Assembly (NCBI RefSeq): GCF_013408525.1
Contig: NZ_JACBZM010000001.1
Coordinates: 1,922,001 to 1,986,000 of the forward strand
Origin: Nocardioides aromaticivorans
GTDB taxonomy: Bacteria; Actinomycetota; Actinomycetes; Propionibacteriales; Nocardioidaceae
DNA length: 64,000 bases
Reading direction: 5' to 3'
Positions within the stretch are counted from its first letter, which is position 1; each line of letters begins with the position of its first letter. Of this stretch, positions 31,004 through 39,676 are shown piece after piece. A model generated the notes under the pieces. That model ran no database searches. It was not told the DNA's origin and saw only the letters and a list, made by a program, of their open reading frames with translations. Position numbers and translations under genes: made by a program.

Positions 31004-31657
31004 ATGAACGACAGCACCCTTCGACGTACCGCCGCCGCGATCACCGCGACGGCCCTCGCCCTGGCCCTCACGGCCTGCGGCTCCGATGACGGCGGCCACG
31101 ACGGCCACGGCTCCGACGCGAGCGCCGTCCAGACCGCCCGCAACGGCGACGAGTTCAACCAGGCCGACGTGGACTTCGCGACCGCGATGATCCCGCACCA
31201 CGCGCAGGCCGTGCAGATGGCGAACCTCGCCGCCGACCGGCCGCTGCCGGACGAGCTGCGCACCCTGGTCGACGGCGTCCACACCACGCAGGTCGCGGAG
31301 GTGGAGACGATGGTGACCTGGCTGACCGACTGGGGCGAGGAGATCCCCGAGACCTCGATGGACCACGTCAACGGCGGCCACGGCGACGACATGGACGACA
31401 TGAGCGACATGGACCACGGCGACGAGATGCCCGGGATGATGTCGGCCGAGGAGATGACCGAGCTCGCGCAGGCCTCCGACGCGGACTTCCCCGAGCTCTG
31501 GATGAGGATGATGGTCGAGCACCACGAGGGCGCGATCGAGATGGCCGAGACCGAGCAGGACGACGGCCACTTCCCGGACGCCGTCGACCTCGCCGGCGCG
31601 ATCATCGAGGCCCAGCGCGCGGAGATCGCGACGATGCAGGACCTGCTCGCGGACTGA
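31004..31657 (+). CDS. DUF305 lipoprotein
   Basis: The 217-residue protein has a lipoprotein signal ending ALTACGSDD (Cys about residue 26) and the duplicated DUF305 ferritin-like helical motif: FATAMIPHHAQAVQMANLAA and MRMMVEHHEGAIEMAETEQ. Between them is a Met/His/Asp-rich segment (MDDMSDMDHGDEMPGMM) well suited to bind copper. It is expected on the outer face of the membrane. A GGAAGAGAGA ribosome site precedes ATG 31004. A second DUF305 gene lies at 40879-41559. Confidence 0.9.
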   Translation: MNDSTLRRTAAAITATALALALTACGSDDGGHDGHGSDASAVQTARNGDEFNQADVDFATAMIPHHAQAVQMANLAADRPLPDELRTLVDGVHTTQVAEVETMVTWLTDWGEEIPETSMDHVNGGHGDDMDDMSDMDHGDEMPGMMSAEEMTELAQASDADFPELWMRMMVEHHEGAIEMAETEQDDGHFPDAVDLAGAIIEAQRAEIATMQDLLAD

Positions 31658-31663
31658 TCAGCC

Positions 31664-31725
31664 CGTCGTACCGGACCCATTGGCTGCGATCTCGGCCAGT
31701 TCCGAGCCATTGGGTCCGGTACGAC
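31664..31725. repeat. 62-bp palindromic repeat, family B, copy 2
   Basis: The arms GTCGTACCGGACCCATTGG and CCATTGGGTCCGGTACGAC pair at 18 of 19 positions. It shares arms and the central GATCTCGG with 11072-11134. It lies 6 bp after the DUF305 stop and before a convergent AraC gene, so it probably also terminates transcription. Confidence 0.8.
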
Positions 31726-31769
31726 CTGCAGGGGGTGGGCCTTCCGCACGGCGTCGGCAGAGCACCGGG

Positions 31770-32696
31770 TCAGTGTCGGCGGACCTGCCCGGCGCTGACC
31801 CCGAAGCGCCGGCGGAACGACTGCGAGAAGTACGACGCCGAGGTGAACCCGCAGCGCGCCGCGACGTCGACGGTCCGCTCGCCGCGGCCCGTGGCGAGCA
31901 GGGCGTGGGCCAGGTCGAGCCGTCGCGCGAGGATCTGCCGCGGGACGCTCGTCCCGGCGTCGGCGAAGACGCGCGAGAGGTGGCGCTCGCTGATGCCGAC
32001 GCCCGCGGCGACGTCCGCCGCGCACAGCTGCGGGTCGGTCAGGTGGTCGTCGATGAAGGAGCGCGCGGCGACGCGGTGGGCGAGCGTGGGCGATGACCGG
32101 TCACCGGTCGCCAGCACCGACACCAGCTCGAGGACCGCGCTCTCGTCGGCGGCCACCGGCACCTCCGCGGCGACGGCGCGGCCGACCAGCCGGACCAGCG
32201 CCCGGGCGTAGGGATCCGCGTCCTGGCCACCGGCGTCGACCACGACCGGGCCGGCCAGCGACGTGAACCCCGTCGTCTCGGCGAAGGCGGCCCGCGGCAC
32301 CTTCACCGCGAGCTCCTCGAGGCCGTGGCCGAAGCCGCGGACCAGCGGGCGGTCGACGTCGCAGAGCAGCAGCTGTCCCGGCCGTACGACGAACCGCCGG
32401 CCGTCGTGCTCGACGAGGGCCTCGCCGCGCAGGGCGGCGTACGCGACGATCGCGTCGGCCGGCCGCTCGGCCACCATCGCGGCGTCGCGGGAGACGGCGT
32501 GCGGGGTGCCCGTGACCAGGGCGAGGTGCACCCGGTCCACCTGCAGGTTGACCTCGCGGGCGTGGAACGGGCCGTCCGGCAGGGAGCAGGCCAGCTCGAC
32601 GAGGAGGTCGGCGTTGTGCTGCTCCCAGTCCGCGACGCGGGTGCGCCCCTCGTCGTCGTCGACGACGAAGGTGCGGAGCTCGGACACCGCCCTCAT
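31770..32696 (-). CDS. AraC-family activator of the aromatic operon
   Basis: The 308-residue protein has an N-terminal cupin-like sensing half (residues 1-190) and a C-terminal pair of helix-turn-helices: CAADVAAGVGISERHLSRVF and the signature CGFTSASYFSQSFRRRFGVS. It is divergent from the flavin hydroxylase/maleylacetate reductase/dioxygenase operon, the usual place for an activator responding to an aromatic substrate. ATG 32696 is chosen; a TTG at 32717 would add seven residues. Confidence 0.88.
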   Translation of the reverse strand: MRAVSELRTFVVDDDEGRTRVADWEQHNADLLVELACSLPDGPFHAREVNLQVDRVHLALVTGTPHAVSRDAAMVAERPADAIVAYAALRGEALVEHDGRRFVVRPGQLLLCDVDRPLVRGFGHGLEELAVKVPRAAFAETTGFTSLAGPVVVDAGGQDADPYARALVRLVGRAVAAEVPVAADESAVLELVSVLATGDRSSPTLAHRVAARSFIDDHLTDPQLCAADVAAGVGISERHLSRVFADAGTSVPRQILARRLDLAHALLATGRGERTVDVAARCGFTSASYFSQSFRRRFGVSAGQVRRH

Positions 32697-32802
32697 GCAT
32701 GAATGATGACACGTCAACCACTTGCGCGGAAGAGGTGCGCATTTCCGCCATCGACCGCCGCGACTGTGGCGGCCGCCACACCCCGCGGTTCATCGTCGGG
32801 CC

Positions 32803-34599
32803 ATGGCTGAATTCAACGACGGGATCGACGAGACCGCGCTGCCGGCCGTCGAGGACGTGGTCGAGACCGACGTGCTCGTCGTCGGCTCCGGACCGGGCGG
32901 GGCCTCCGCGGCCCTGTTCCTGAGCTCGCTGGGTGTCGCGAACATCATGATCACCAAGTACCGCTGGACCGCGAACACCCCGCGCGCCCACATCACCAAC
33001 CAGCGGGCGATGGAGATCTTCCGCGACCTCGGCATCGAGGACCAGGTGCTCGCGGACGCCACGCCCCACGAGCTGTGCGGCGACACCGTGTTCTGCACCA
33101 GCATCGCCGGCGAGGAGATCGGCCGGATCCGCACGTGGGGCACGCGGCCCGACCGCGAGGCCGACTACCAGCTCGCGTCGCCGTGCCTGACCGTCGACAT
33201 CCCGCAGACCTATCTCGAGCCGATCCTGGTCAGGAACGCCACCGAGCGCGGCACCCAGGCCCGCTTCTCCACCGAGTACCTCTCCCACGTGCAGGACGGC
33301 GACAAGGTCGACGTCCGCGTGCGCGACCGGCTCACCGGGCACGAGTACACGATCCGCTGCCGTTACCTGATCGGCGCCGACGGCGCCCGGTCGCGGGTCG
33401 CGGCCGACATCGACCTGCCCTACGAGGGCGCCATGGACATCGCGGGGTCCATGAACATCACCTTCAAGGCCGACATCAGCGCGTACGTCGACCACCGGCC
33501 CTCCGTCCTCTACTGGGTGATCCAGCCGGGCTCCAACGTCGGCGGGATCGGCACCGGGCTGGTCCGGATGGTCCGGCCCTGGGACGAGTGGCTGATCGTC
33601 TGGGGCTACGACATCAACGACGAGCCGCCGCACCTCGACGACGCCGAGGCCGCCCGGATCGTGCGGGACCTGCTCGGCATGCCCGACCTCGAGCCGGAGA
33701 TCACCGGCCACTCGCTGTGGGGCGTCAACGAGATGTACGCGACCCACCTCCAGGCGGGCCGGGTCTTCTGCGTCGGCGACGCCGTGCACCGCCACCCGCC
33801 GAGCAACGGCCTCGGCTCCAACACCTCGGTCCAGGACTCCTACAACCTCGCCTGGAAGATCGCGGCGGTGCTGGACGGGCACGCGGACCCCTCGCTCCTG
33901 GAGAGCTACTCCGAGGAGCGCGCCCCGGTCGCGAAGCGGATCGTCCTGCGGGCGAACCAGAGCGCCCGGGAGTTCTCGGAGATCTTCGACGCGCTCGGCA
34001 TCACCGGCATGACGGACCCGGTCGCGATGGCGGCCGCGATCGAGCAGCGCAAGGACGCCACCCCCGAGGGCGCGGCCCGGCGGGCCGCCCTCGTCACGGC
34101 GATGGACCGCAAGAACTACGAGTTCAACGCCCACGGCGTCGAGCTCGGGCAGTTCTACGAGTCCCGCGCGATCGTGTCCGACGGCACCCGGCCGGCGCCC
34201 AGCCCCGACGCCGACCTCTACCACGTGATGTCGACGTCGCCGGGGGCCCACCTGCCGCACGCCTGGGTCGGCGACAACCGGACCAAGCTGGCGATGATGG
34301 ACCTGGCGCCGTACGACCGGTGGACGCTCATCACCGGCATCGCCGGCGCGGCCTGGGCCACGGCCGCCGACAAGGTCGCGGCCGAGCTCGGGGTGCCCCT
34401 GGCCACGGTGGTGATCGGCCCCGGCCAGCAGGTCACCGACCTCTACTACGACTGGTCGAAGCTGCGCGAGGTCGAGGAGGGCGGCGCCCTGCTGGTGCGC
34501 CCGGACAAGCACGTCGCGTGGCGCTCGCTCGACCTCGTCGAGGATCCCACCGACGCCCTGCGGACCGCGCTGCGCCACGTGCTGGGCAGGCAGTCGTGA
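32803..34599 (+). CDS. FAD-dependent aromatic (phenol-type) hydroxylase, TfdB/PheA family
   Basis: The 598-residue protein has the FAD-binding motif [19 protein letters not shown] (residues about 26-44), the DG-type motif [13 protein letters not shown], and the second FAD motif [20 protein letters not shown] near residue 325. Length and pattern match 2,4-dichlorophenol 6-monooxygenase and related phenol or resorcinol hydroxylases, which use NAD(P)H and oxygen to ortho-hydroxylate phenols. Its stop overlaps the maleylacetate reductase start. With the downstream dioxygenase it would feed a hydroxyquinol route; the exact phenol is not readable. Confidence 0.9.
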   Translation: MAEFNDGIDETALPAVEDVVETDVLVVGSGPGGASAALFLSSLGVANIMITKYRWTANTPRAHITNQRAMEIFRDLGIEDQVLADATPHELCGDTVFCTSIAGEEIGRIRTWGTRPDREADYQLASPCLTVDIPQTYLEPILVRNATERGTQARFSTEYLSHVQDGDKVDVRVRDRLTGHEYTIRCRYLIGADGARSRVAADIDLPYEGAMDIAGSMNITFKADISAYVDHRPSVLYWVIQPGSNVGGIGTGLVRMVRPWDEWLIVWGYDINDEPPHLDDAEAARIVRDLLGMPDLEPEITGHSLWGVNEMYATHLQAGRVFCVGDAVHRHPPSNGLGSNTSVQDSYNLAWKIAAVLDGHADPSLLESYSEERAPVAKRIVLRANQSAREFSEIFDALGITGMTDPVAMAAAIEQRKDATPEGAARRAALVTAMDRKNYEFNAHGVELGQFYESRAIVSDGTRPAPSPDADLYHVMSTSPGAHLPHAWVGDNRTKLAMMDLAPYDRWTLITGIAGAAWATAADKVAAELGVPLATVVIGPGQQVTDLYYDWSKLREVEEGGALLVRPDKHVAWRSLDLVEDPTDALRTALRHVLGRQS

Positions 34600-35651
34600 G
34601 CTGGACCCACGACACCCTCGGCCAACGGGTGCGGATGGCGACCGGCACCGCCGCGGAGGCGCTGGCCGAGGAGGTCGACCGGCTCGGCGCCCGACGCGTC
34701 ATGGTGGTCGCCGGCCCGGCCGAGGCCTCCCTCGCCGCGACCGTCACCGCGGGACTGCCGGTCGCGCTGCGCCACGACGAGGTCGTCATGCACGTCCCCG
34801 TCGAGGTTGCCGAGCGGGCCCGGGAGGCCGCCACGGCGGCCGCGGTGGACGCGGTCGTCACCGTCGGCGGCGGCTCCACGACCGGGCTGGGCAAGGCGGT
34901 GGCGCTCACCAGCGGCCTGCCGCTGCTCGCCGTCCCCACCACCTACGCCGGGTCGGAGGCGACCGACGTCTGGGGGCTCACCGAGGGGGCGGTCAAGACG
35001 ACCGGCTCCGACCTGCGCGTCCTCCCCCGCACCGTCGTGTACGACGCCACGCTGCTGACCGGGCTGCCCCGGCACCTGTCGGTGGCGAGCGGCCTGAACG
35101 CCCTGGCGCACTGCGTGGACTCGCTGTGGGCGCCCCGGGCCGACCCGGTCAATGCTGCCCTGGCCGGCGAGGGCGCCCGCGCGCTGGCCGCCGGCCTCCC
35201 GGCGGTCGCCGCGGACCCGGACGACCTGAGGGCCCGCGAGCTGACCATCCAGGGCGCCTACCTCGCCGCGGTGTCCTTCGCCTCCGCCGGCTCCGGCCTG
35301 CACCACAAGATCTGCCACGTGCTCGGCGGGCGCTACGACCTGCCGCACGCGGAGACCCACGCCACCGTGCTGCCCCACGTGCTGGCGCTCAACGCACCGC
35401 AGGCCCCGGCCGCCGACGAGCGGCTCGCGGCGGCCTTCGGCTCACCCACCGGGCTGGCCGGGCTGCAACGGCTGCGCGCCGAGCTCGATGCACCGCGTGC
35501 GCTGCGCGACCACGGCTTCCGCGAGGAGGACATCCCGGACGCGGTGGCGGCGGTGCTGCCCGTCGTACCACCCTCGAACCCGACGCCCGTCACCACCGAG
35601 AACCTCACCGCCCTGCTCCGCGCGGTGTGGGAAGGAGCGGATCCCTCATGA
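34596..35651 (+). CDS. Maleylacetate reductase
   Basis: The 351-residue protein is of the iron-containing alcohol dehydrogenase family, short maleylacetate reductase type: cofactor motif [16 protein letters not shown], then [18 protein letters not shown], a typical MAR signature, and His-rich [25 protein letters not shown]. It reduces maleylacetate to 3-oxoadipate with NAD(P)H. It is translationally coupled at both ends (GTGA overlap upstream, ATGA downstream), so the stoichiometry with the hydroxylase and dioxygenase is fixed. Confidence 0.92.
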   Translation: MSWTHDTLGQRVRMATGTAAEALAEEVDRLGARRVMVVAGPAEASLAATVTAGLPVALRHDEVVMHVPVEVAERAREAATAAAVDAVVTVGGGSTTGLGKAVALTSGLPLLAVPTTYAGSEATDVWGLTEGAVKTTGSDLRVLPRTVVYDATLLTGLPRHLSVASGLNALAHCVDSLWAPRADPVNAALAGEGARALAAGLPAVAADPDDLRARELTIQGAYLAAVSFASAGSGLHHKICHVLGGRYDLPHAETHATVLPHVLALNAPQAPAADERLAAAFGSPTGLAGLQRLRAELDAPRALRDHGFREEDIPDAVAAVLPVVPPSNPTPVTTENLTALLRAVWEGADPS

Positions 35652-36529
35652 GCACGCCCCAGGCCACCGAGCAGCAGGCCCGCGAGCAGGACCTCGTCAA
35701 CCGCGTCGTCCGCTCCTTCGACGACACCCCCGACCCTCGGCTCAAGGACGTCATGCAGGCGCTCACCCGGCACCTGCACGCCTTCCTGCGCGAGGTCCGC
35801 CCGACCGAGGCGGAGTGGCAGGCGGGGATCGACTTCCTCACCGCCGCGGGGCACATCACCGACGACCGGCGCCAGGAGTTCATCCTGCTCTCCGACGTGC
35901 TCGGCGCGTCCATGCAGACGATCGCGATCAACAACGAGGCGTACGGCGACGCGACCGAGGCCACCGTGTTCGGGCCGTTCTTCGTCGACGGCTCGCCGCG
36001 GGTCGAGGCCGGGGGCGACATCGCGCAGGGCGCGGCCGGCGAGCCCTGCTGGGTGGAGGGGACGGTCACCGACACCGACGGCCGGCCGGTCGTGGGCGCG
36101 CGGATCGAGGTCTGGGAGGCCGACGACGACGGCTTCTACGACGTCCAGTACGACGACGACCGCACCGCCGCCCGCGCGCACCTGCTGAGCGGCCCGGACG
36201 GGAGCTACTCGTTCTGGGCGATCACGCCGACGCCGTACCCGATCCCGCACGACGGTCCGGTGGGCCGCATGCTCGCGGCCACCGGCCGGTCGCCGATGCG
36301 CGCGTCCCACCTGCACTTCATGGTGACCGCGCCCGGGCTCCGGACGCTGGTCACGCACATCTTCGTGGAGGGCGACGAGCTGCTCGACCGGGACTCCGTG
36401 TTCGGCGTGAAGGACTCGCTGGTCAAGCGCTTCGACCGGCAGCCGGCCGGCACAGCAGCACCCGGCGGCCGCGAGGTCGACGGGACGTGGTCACGGGTCC
36501 GCTTCGACATCGTGCTCGCCCCGGCCTGA
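35648..36529 (+). CDS. Intradiol dioxygenase, hydroxyquinol 1,2-dioxygenase type
   Basis: The 293-residue protein has an N-terminal helical dimerisation domain (residues about 15-100) and the intradiol core with all four iron ligands visible: Tyr164 (GFYDVQYDD), Tyr197 ([11 protein letters not shown]), His221 and His223 (ASHLHFMV). Opening of hydroxyquinol gives maleylacetate, the substrate of the upstream reductase, and no cycloisomerase or dienelactone hydrolase is present. This favours hydroxyquinol over catechol as substrate, by inference. Its ATG overlaps the reductase stop. Confidence 0.9.
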   Translation: MSTPQATEQQAREQDLVNRVVRSFDDTPDPRLKDVMQALTRHLHAFLREVRPTEAEWQAGIDFLTAAGHITDDRRQEFILLSDVLGASMQTIAINNEAYGDATEATVFGPFFVDGSPRVEAGGDIAQGAAGEPCWVEGTVTDTDGRPVVGARIEVWEADDDGFYDVQYDDDRTAARAHLLSGPDGSYSFWAITPTPYPIPHDGPVGRMLAATGRSPMRASHLHFMVTAPGLRTLVTHIFVEGDELLDRDSVFGVKDSLVKRFDRQPAGTAAPGGREVDGTWSRVRFDIVLAPA

Positions 36530-36547
36530 GAAAAACCGCGCCGGCCG

Positions 36548-36574
36548 TGTCACACCCGTGGCACGGCCGGTGTC
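36548..36574 (+). promoter_or_regulatory. ECF41-type promoter
   Basis: TGTCACA (36548-36554), a 16-bp spacer, then TGTC (36571-36574). This is one base from the TGTCACA/CGTC pair I recall for ECF41 sigma factors. It stands 41 bp before the carboxymuconolactone decarboxylase gene whose partner encodes an ECF41 protein, so autoregulation is likely. Confidence 0.65.
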
Positions 36575-36615
36575 TCCATGGCATGACCACCTCAGGAACC
36601 AGCCAGGGAGACACG

Positions 36616-37215
36616 ATGACCACCACCCGCATCCCCGCCGTCCCGATCACCGGCCTCTATGGAGCGCTCGTCAAGAAGTTCGCCGACAAGATGTTCGGCC
36701 GCGTACCCGAGTCGCTCGGCGTCATGTGGCACCACCTGCCGGCCCTCAAGGCGAGCATGGCCTACGGCCAGAAGCTGCAGAAGTGGGACGAGTGCGACGA
36801 GACGCTCAAGACCTACGCCCACATGACGGTCGCCTCGCTCATCGGCTGCTCGTGGTGCCTCGACTTCAACTACTTCATGTCCCGCGACAAGGGCCTCGAC
36901 GAGGAGAAGGCGCGCCAGGTCCCGAACTGGCGCGCCGCCACGGTCTTCTCGCCGCTCGAGCGCCAGGTGATGGAGTACGCCGAGGCGGCGAGCATGACCC
37001 CGCCCGAGGTCACCGACGAGATGGTCGCGCCGCTGCTGGCCGCGCTGGGCCCGGCGGGCCTGCTCGAGCTGACCAGCGTGATCGGGTTCGCCAACCTGAC
37101 GACGCGCTCCAACGTCGCGCTCGGCATCGAGTCCGAGGGCTTCGCATCGGCCTGCGGCATGAAGCCGCTCGCCGAGCGCCCCGCCGACCGCGCCGCCGTA
37201 GGCTCGCCGGCATGA
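36616..37215 (+). CDS. Carboxymuconolactone decarboxylase family protein (ECF41 partner)
   Basis: The 199-residue all-helical protein has the AhpD/CMD redox motif GCSWCLDFNYF, Cys78 and Cys81, near the start of the core helix. True carboxymuconolactone decarboxylase lacks the CxxC, so this is the AhpD-like oxidoreductase branch. The gene overlaps the ECF41 sigma factor gene (ATGA), the diagnostic context for that sigma group. A CAGGGAG site decides ATG 36616 over ATG 36583. It probably acts in oxidative or electrophile stress. Although adjacent to an aromatic operon, it has its own promoter. Confidence 0.87.
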   Translation: MTTTRIPAVPITGLYGALVKKFADKMFGRVPESLGVMWHHLPALKASMAYGQKLQKWDECDETLKTYAHMTVASLIGCSWCLDFNYFMSRDKGLDEEKARQVPNWRAATVFSPLERQVMEYAEAASMTPPEVTDEMVAPLLAALGPAGLLELTSVIGFANLTTRSNVALGIESEGFASACGMKPLAERPADRAAVGSPA

Positions 37216-38093
37216 CCTCTCGGGACGCCGATCCCTTCGTCACCCACCGCAACCTGCTCTTCACCGTCGCCTACGAGATGCTCGGCTCCGCCGCCGACGC
37301 CGAGGACGTGGTGCAGGAGACCTGGTTGCGGTGGGCGGCGGTGGACCACGCGGAGATCCAGGAGCCCCGCGCCTACTTGGTCCGCATCGTCACCCGCCAG
37401 GCCCTCAACCGGCTCCGGACGCTGTCCCGCCGGCGCGAGGACTATGTCGGCGAGTGGCTCCCCGAGCCGCTGCTGACGGCGCCCGACGTCGCCGAGGACG
37501 TCGAGCTCGCGGAGAGCGTGTCGATGGCGATGCTGACGGTGCTCGAGACCCTCGGCCCGACCGAGCGCGCCGTGTTCGTGCTGCGCGAGGTCTTCGACAT
37601 GCCGTACGACGAGATCGCCACCGCCGTCGGCAAGACGTCGGCCGCGGTGCGCCAGATCGCGCTCCGGGCGCGCAACCACGTCGCCTCCCGCAGGCCCCGG
37701 CACGACGTCGACCGCGTCGAGCAGCAGGCGGTCGTGGAGCGGTTCCTGGCCGCCGTACAGACCGGCGACCTGCAGGCGCTGATGGACGCGATGGCGCCCG
37801 ACATCCTGCTGCGTGCCGACGGCGGCGGCATCGCGCAGGCGATCCGCAAGCCGCTCTCCGGCTCGGAGCCCGTGGCCCGCCTGCTCGCGAACTTCACCGT
37901 CTTCGCGCCCGACGGCGTGCTCGACCTGGTCTGGCTCAACGGCGCGCCCGCCGCGCTGATCCGGGCGAAGGGCGAGCTGACCGCGGTCAGCTTCGGCTTC
38001 GAGAACGGCCTGATCAGCAACCTGTACGTCGTCCGCAACCCGCACAAGCTGACCGCGCTCGACAGCGAGGCCCGGCTGAGCCGGGAGTCCTGA
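37212..38093 (+). CDS. sigJ: ECF41 RNA polymerase sigma factor (SigJ-like)
   Basis: The 293-residue protein has sigma-2 (residues about 8-75, AEDVVQETWLRWAAVDHAEI), sigma-4 (about 110-165, LGPTERAVFVLREVFDMPYD) and a C-terminal SnoaL-like domain (about 175-290). Both ECF41 hallmarks are present: WLPEP at residues 82-86 and DGGG in LLRADGGGIAQA. In this group the C-terminal domain replaces an anti-sigma factor. It is coupled to the CMD-family gene, and a matching promoter lies upstream of that gene. M. tuberculosis SigJ belongs to the same group. Confidence 0.92.
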   Translation: MTSRDADPFVTHRNLLFTVAYEMLGSAADAEDVVQETWLRWAAVDHAEIQEPRAYLVRIVTRQALNRLRTLSRRREDYVGEWLPEPLLTAPDVAEDVELAESVSMAMLTVLETLGPTERAVFVLREVFDMPYDEIATAVGKTSAAVRQIALRARNHVASRRPRHDVDRVEQQAVVERFLAAVQTGDLQALMDAMAPDILLRADGGGIAQAIRKPLSGSEPVARLLANFTVFAPDGVLDLVWLNGAPAALIRAKGELTAVSFGFENGLISNLYVVRNPHKLTALDSEARLSRES

Positions 38094-38117
38094 GCCGGGA
38101 GGCCTGAGCCGGGCGTT

Positions 38118-38175
38118 GGGGTTTGCGTCATACGTTCCGGTCGCCCCAGCGACCACTTCGTATGACGTCCCCGAC
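38118..38175. repeat. Palindromic repeat, family C (long form), upstream array copy 1
   Basis: A 58-bp unit starting GGGGTTTGCGTCATACG and ending CGTATGACGTCCCCGAC. Outer arms CGTCATACG/CGTATGACG and inner arms GGTCGC/GCGACC form a two-stage hairpin. First of three units spaced 83-84 bp apart. Confidence 0.9.
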
Positions 38176-38200
38176 CCTGACCGGCGGAACCACCGCTGTC

Positions 38201-38258
38201 GGGGTTTGCGTCATACGTTCCGGTCGCCCCAGCGACCACTTCGCATGACGTCCCCGAC
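38201..38258. repeat. Palindromic repeat, family C (long form), upstream array copy 2
   Basis: Same 58-bp unit as 38118-38175, with CGCATGACG in place of CGTATGACG. Confidence 0.9.
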
Positions 38259-38284
38259 CGCACCCGGCGGACCCAGCCGCCGTT

Positions 38285-38342
38285 GGGGTTTGCGTCATAC
38301 GTTCCGGTCGCCCGGGCGACCACTTCGCATGACGTCCCCGAC
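38285..38342. repeat. Palindromic repeat, family C (long form), upstream array copy 3
   Basis: Same unit again, with CCCGGGCGACC in the loop. The array fills the 295 bp between the sigma factor stop and the oxidoreductase start; nothing else is visible there except a CATGCT hexamer (38377-38382) six bases before ATG 38389. Confidence 0.9.
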
Positions 38343-38388
38343 CGCACCCGGTCAGATCACCCTTGCGCCCGCGCGCCATGCTGGACCC

Positions 38389-39366
38389 ATGCGCGCCGTG
38401 ATGCACCACGAGTTCGGAGACCCGGCTGAGGTCCTCACCGTCGAGGACGTGGAGGTCCCCCAGCCGGGACCGGGCGAGGTGCGGGTCCGGACCCTGCTCG
38501 CCGCGATCCACAACCACGACCTGTGGACCATCCGCGGTTCCTACGGCTTCAAGCCCGAGCTGCCGGCCCGCGCCGGTACCGAGGCGGTCGGCGTCGTCGA
38601 GGCGCTCGGCGAGGGCGTCGAGCACCTGGCGGTGGGCCAGCGGGTCGCCAGCGGTGGCACCTTCGGCGCGTGGGCGGAGGAGTTCGTCGCCCGCGCCGGC
38701 GGCCTGATCCCCGTCCCGGACGGGGTCCCCGACGAGGTCGCGGCCCAGCTGGTGTCCATGCCGTTCAGCGCGATCAGCCTGCTCGAGTCGCTCGACCTGC
38801 AGCCCGGCGACTGGATCGTGCAGAACGCCGCCAACGGCGCGGTCGGCCGGATGGTCGCCCAGCTGGGCAAGGCCCGCGGCGTCAACGTGATCGGCCTCGT
38901 GCGTCGTACCGCCGGCGTCGCGGAGCTCGCCGCCCACGACATCGACCGCATCGTCGCGACCGACACCGACGACTGGGCCGACCAGGTCCGCGCGATCGCC
39001 GGCGACGCCCCGATCAAGGTCGGCGTCGACTCCGTCGGCGGCAAGGCCAGCGGTGAGGTGATGTCGCTGCTGGCCGAGAACGGCGTGCTCGTCGTCTTCG
39101 GCGCGATGCAGTCGCCCACGATGGAGATCAGCTCCGGCGACGTGATCTTCAAGCAGGCCACGGTACGGGGGTTCTGGGGCTCGACGGTCAGCCGGACCAT
39201 GCCGGCCGAGCAGCGCCGCGCCCTCTTCGGCGAGCTGATCCAGCGGATCTCCGAGGGCTCGCTCACCCTGCCGGTCGACACCGTCTACTCGTTCGACGAG
39301 GTGCGCACCGCGGCCGCGGCGAACTTCGAGCCGGGGCGGTCGGGGAAGATCCTGCTGCGGCCGTAG
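38389..39366 (+). CDS. MDR-family enoyl/quinone reductase
   Basis: The 325-residue protein is of the zinc-free medium-chain dehydrogenase family. It has an N-terminal GroES-like domain (GEVRVRTLLAAIHNHDLWTI) and an NADPH-binding motif (QNAANGAVGRMVAQLGKARG) in the form seen in mitochondrial trans-2-enoyl-CoA reductase (MECR/ETR1) and quinone oxidoreductase. The ATIHNHD-type segment without Cys-zinc ligands supports reductase rather than alcohol dehydrogenase activity. It is isolated from neighbours by triple palindrome arrays on both sides, in mirror orientation. Confidence 0.87.
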   Translation: MRAVMHHEFGDPAEVLTVEDVEVPQPGPGEVRVRTLLAAIHNHDLWTIRGSYGFKPELPARAGTEAVGVVEALGEGVEHLAVGQRVASGGTFGAWAEEFVARAGGLIPVPDGVPDEVAAQLVSMPFSAISLLESLDLQPGDWIVQNAANGAVGRMVAQLGKARGVNVIGLVRRTAGVAELAAHDIDRIVATDTDDWADQVRAIAGDAPIKVGVDSVGGKASGEVMSLLAENGVLVVFGAMQSPTMEISSGDVIFKQATVRGFWGSTVSRTMPAEQRRALFGELIQRISEGSLTLPVDTVYSFDEVRTAAAANFEPGRSGKILLRP

Positions 39367-39393
39367 GCGCCCCTCCTCCCCCGGCGCGCGTCG

Positions 39394-39446
39394 GGACGTC
39401 ATACGAACCGGTCGCCCGAGCGCTCGACTCGTATGACACAAACCCC
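39394..39446. repeat. Palindromic repeat, family C (long form), downstream array copy 1
   Basis: A 53-bp unit starting GGACGTCATACGAACCGG and ending with GTATGACACAAACCCC. Its outer flanks are the reverse of those in the upstream array. First of three units 73-74 bp apart. Confidence 0.9.
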
Positions 39447-39467
39447 ACGACGCCCCCGGCGGCCCTC

Positions 39468-39520
39468 GGACGTCATACGAACCGGTCGCCCCAGCGCTCG
39501 ACTCGTATGACGCAAACCCC
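39468..39520. repeat. Palindromic repeat, family C (long form), downstream array copy 2
   Basis: Same 53-bp unit as 39394-39446, ending TATGACGCAAACCCC. Confidence 0.9.
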
Positions 39521-39540
39521 ACCCAACCCCAGCGGCCCCC

Positions 39541-39593
39541 GGACGTCATACGAACCGGTCGCCCCAGCGCTCGACTCGTATGACGCAAACCCC
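39541..39593. repeat. Palindromic repeat, family C (long form), downstream array copy 3
   Basis: Identical to copy 2 over the unit. The three copies occupy most of the 310-bp gap between 39366 and 39677; the remainder holds short GC-rich linkers and a -10 element. Confidence 0.9.
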
Positions 39594-39663
39594 ACCCGAC
39601 CCCGACGGCCCCCGGACGACCAAGCCGTCAGGAATCGAGAAGCACCCCACCCCCGGCCGCACC

Positions 39664-39669
39664 TAGCGT
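39664..39669 (+). promoter_or_regulatory. -10 element of VOC gene (39677)
   Basis: TAGCGT ends 7 nt before ATG 39677, with no ribosome site beyond GGGGA. Confidence 0.5.
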
Positions 39670-39676
39670 CGGGGAC

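Noticed and set aside
30537..31657. Complete copper-resistance operon
   Set aside because: Only His-rich DUF6153 and DUF305 proteins are present; no copper ATPase, CopC/D or CsoR gene is in the window.
38118..38342. Regularly spaced repeats resembling a small CRISPR array
   Set aside because: The units are 58 bp palindromes with 25-26 bp linkers that are themselves alike, only three copies exist, and there are no cas genes. REP-like hairpins fit better.
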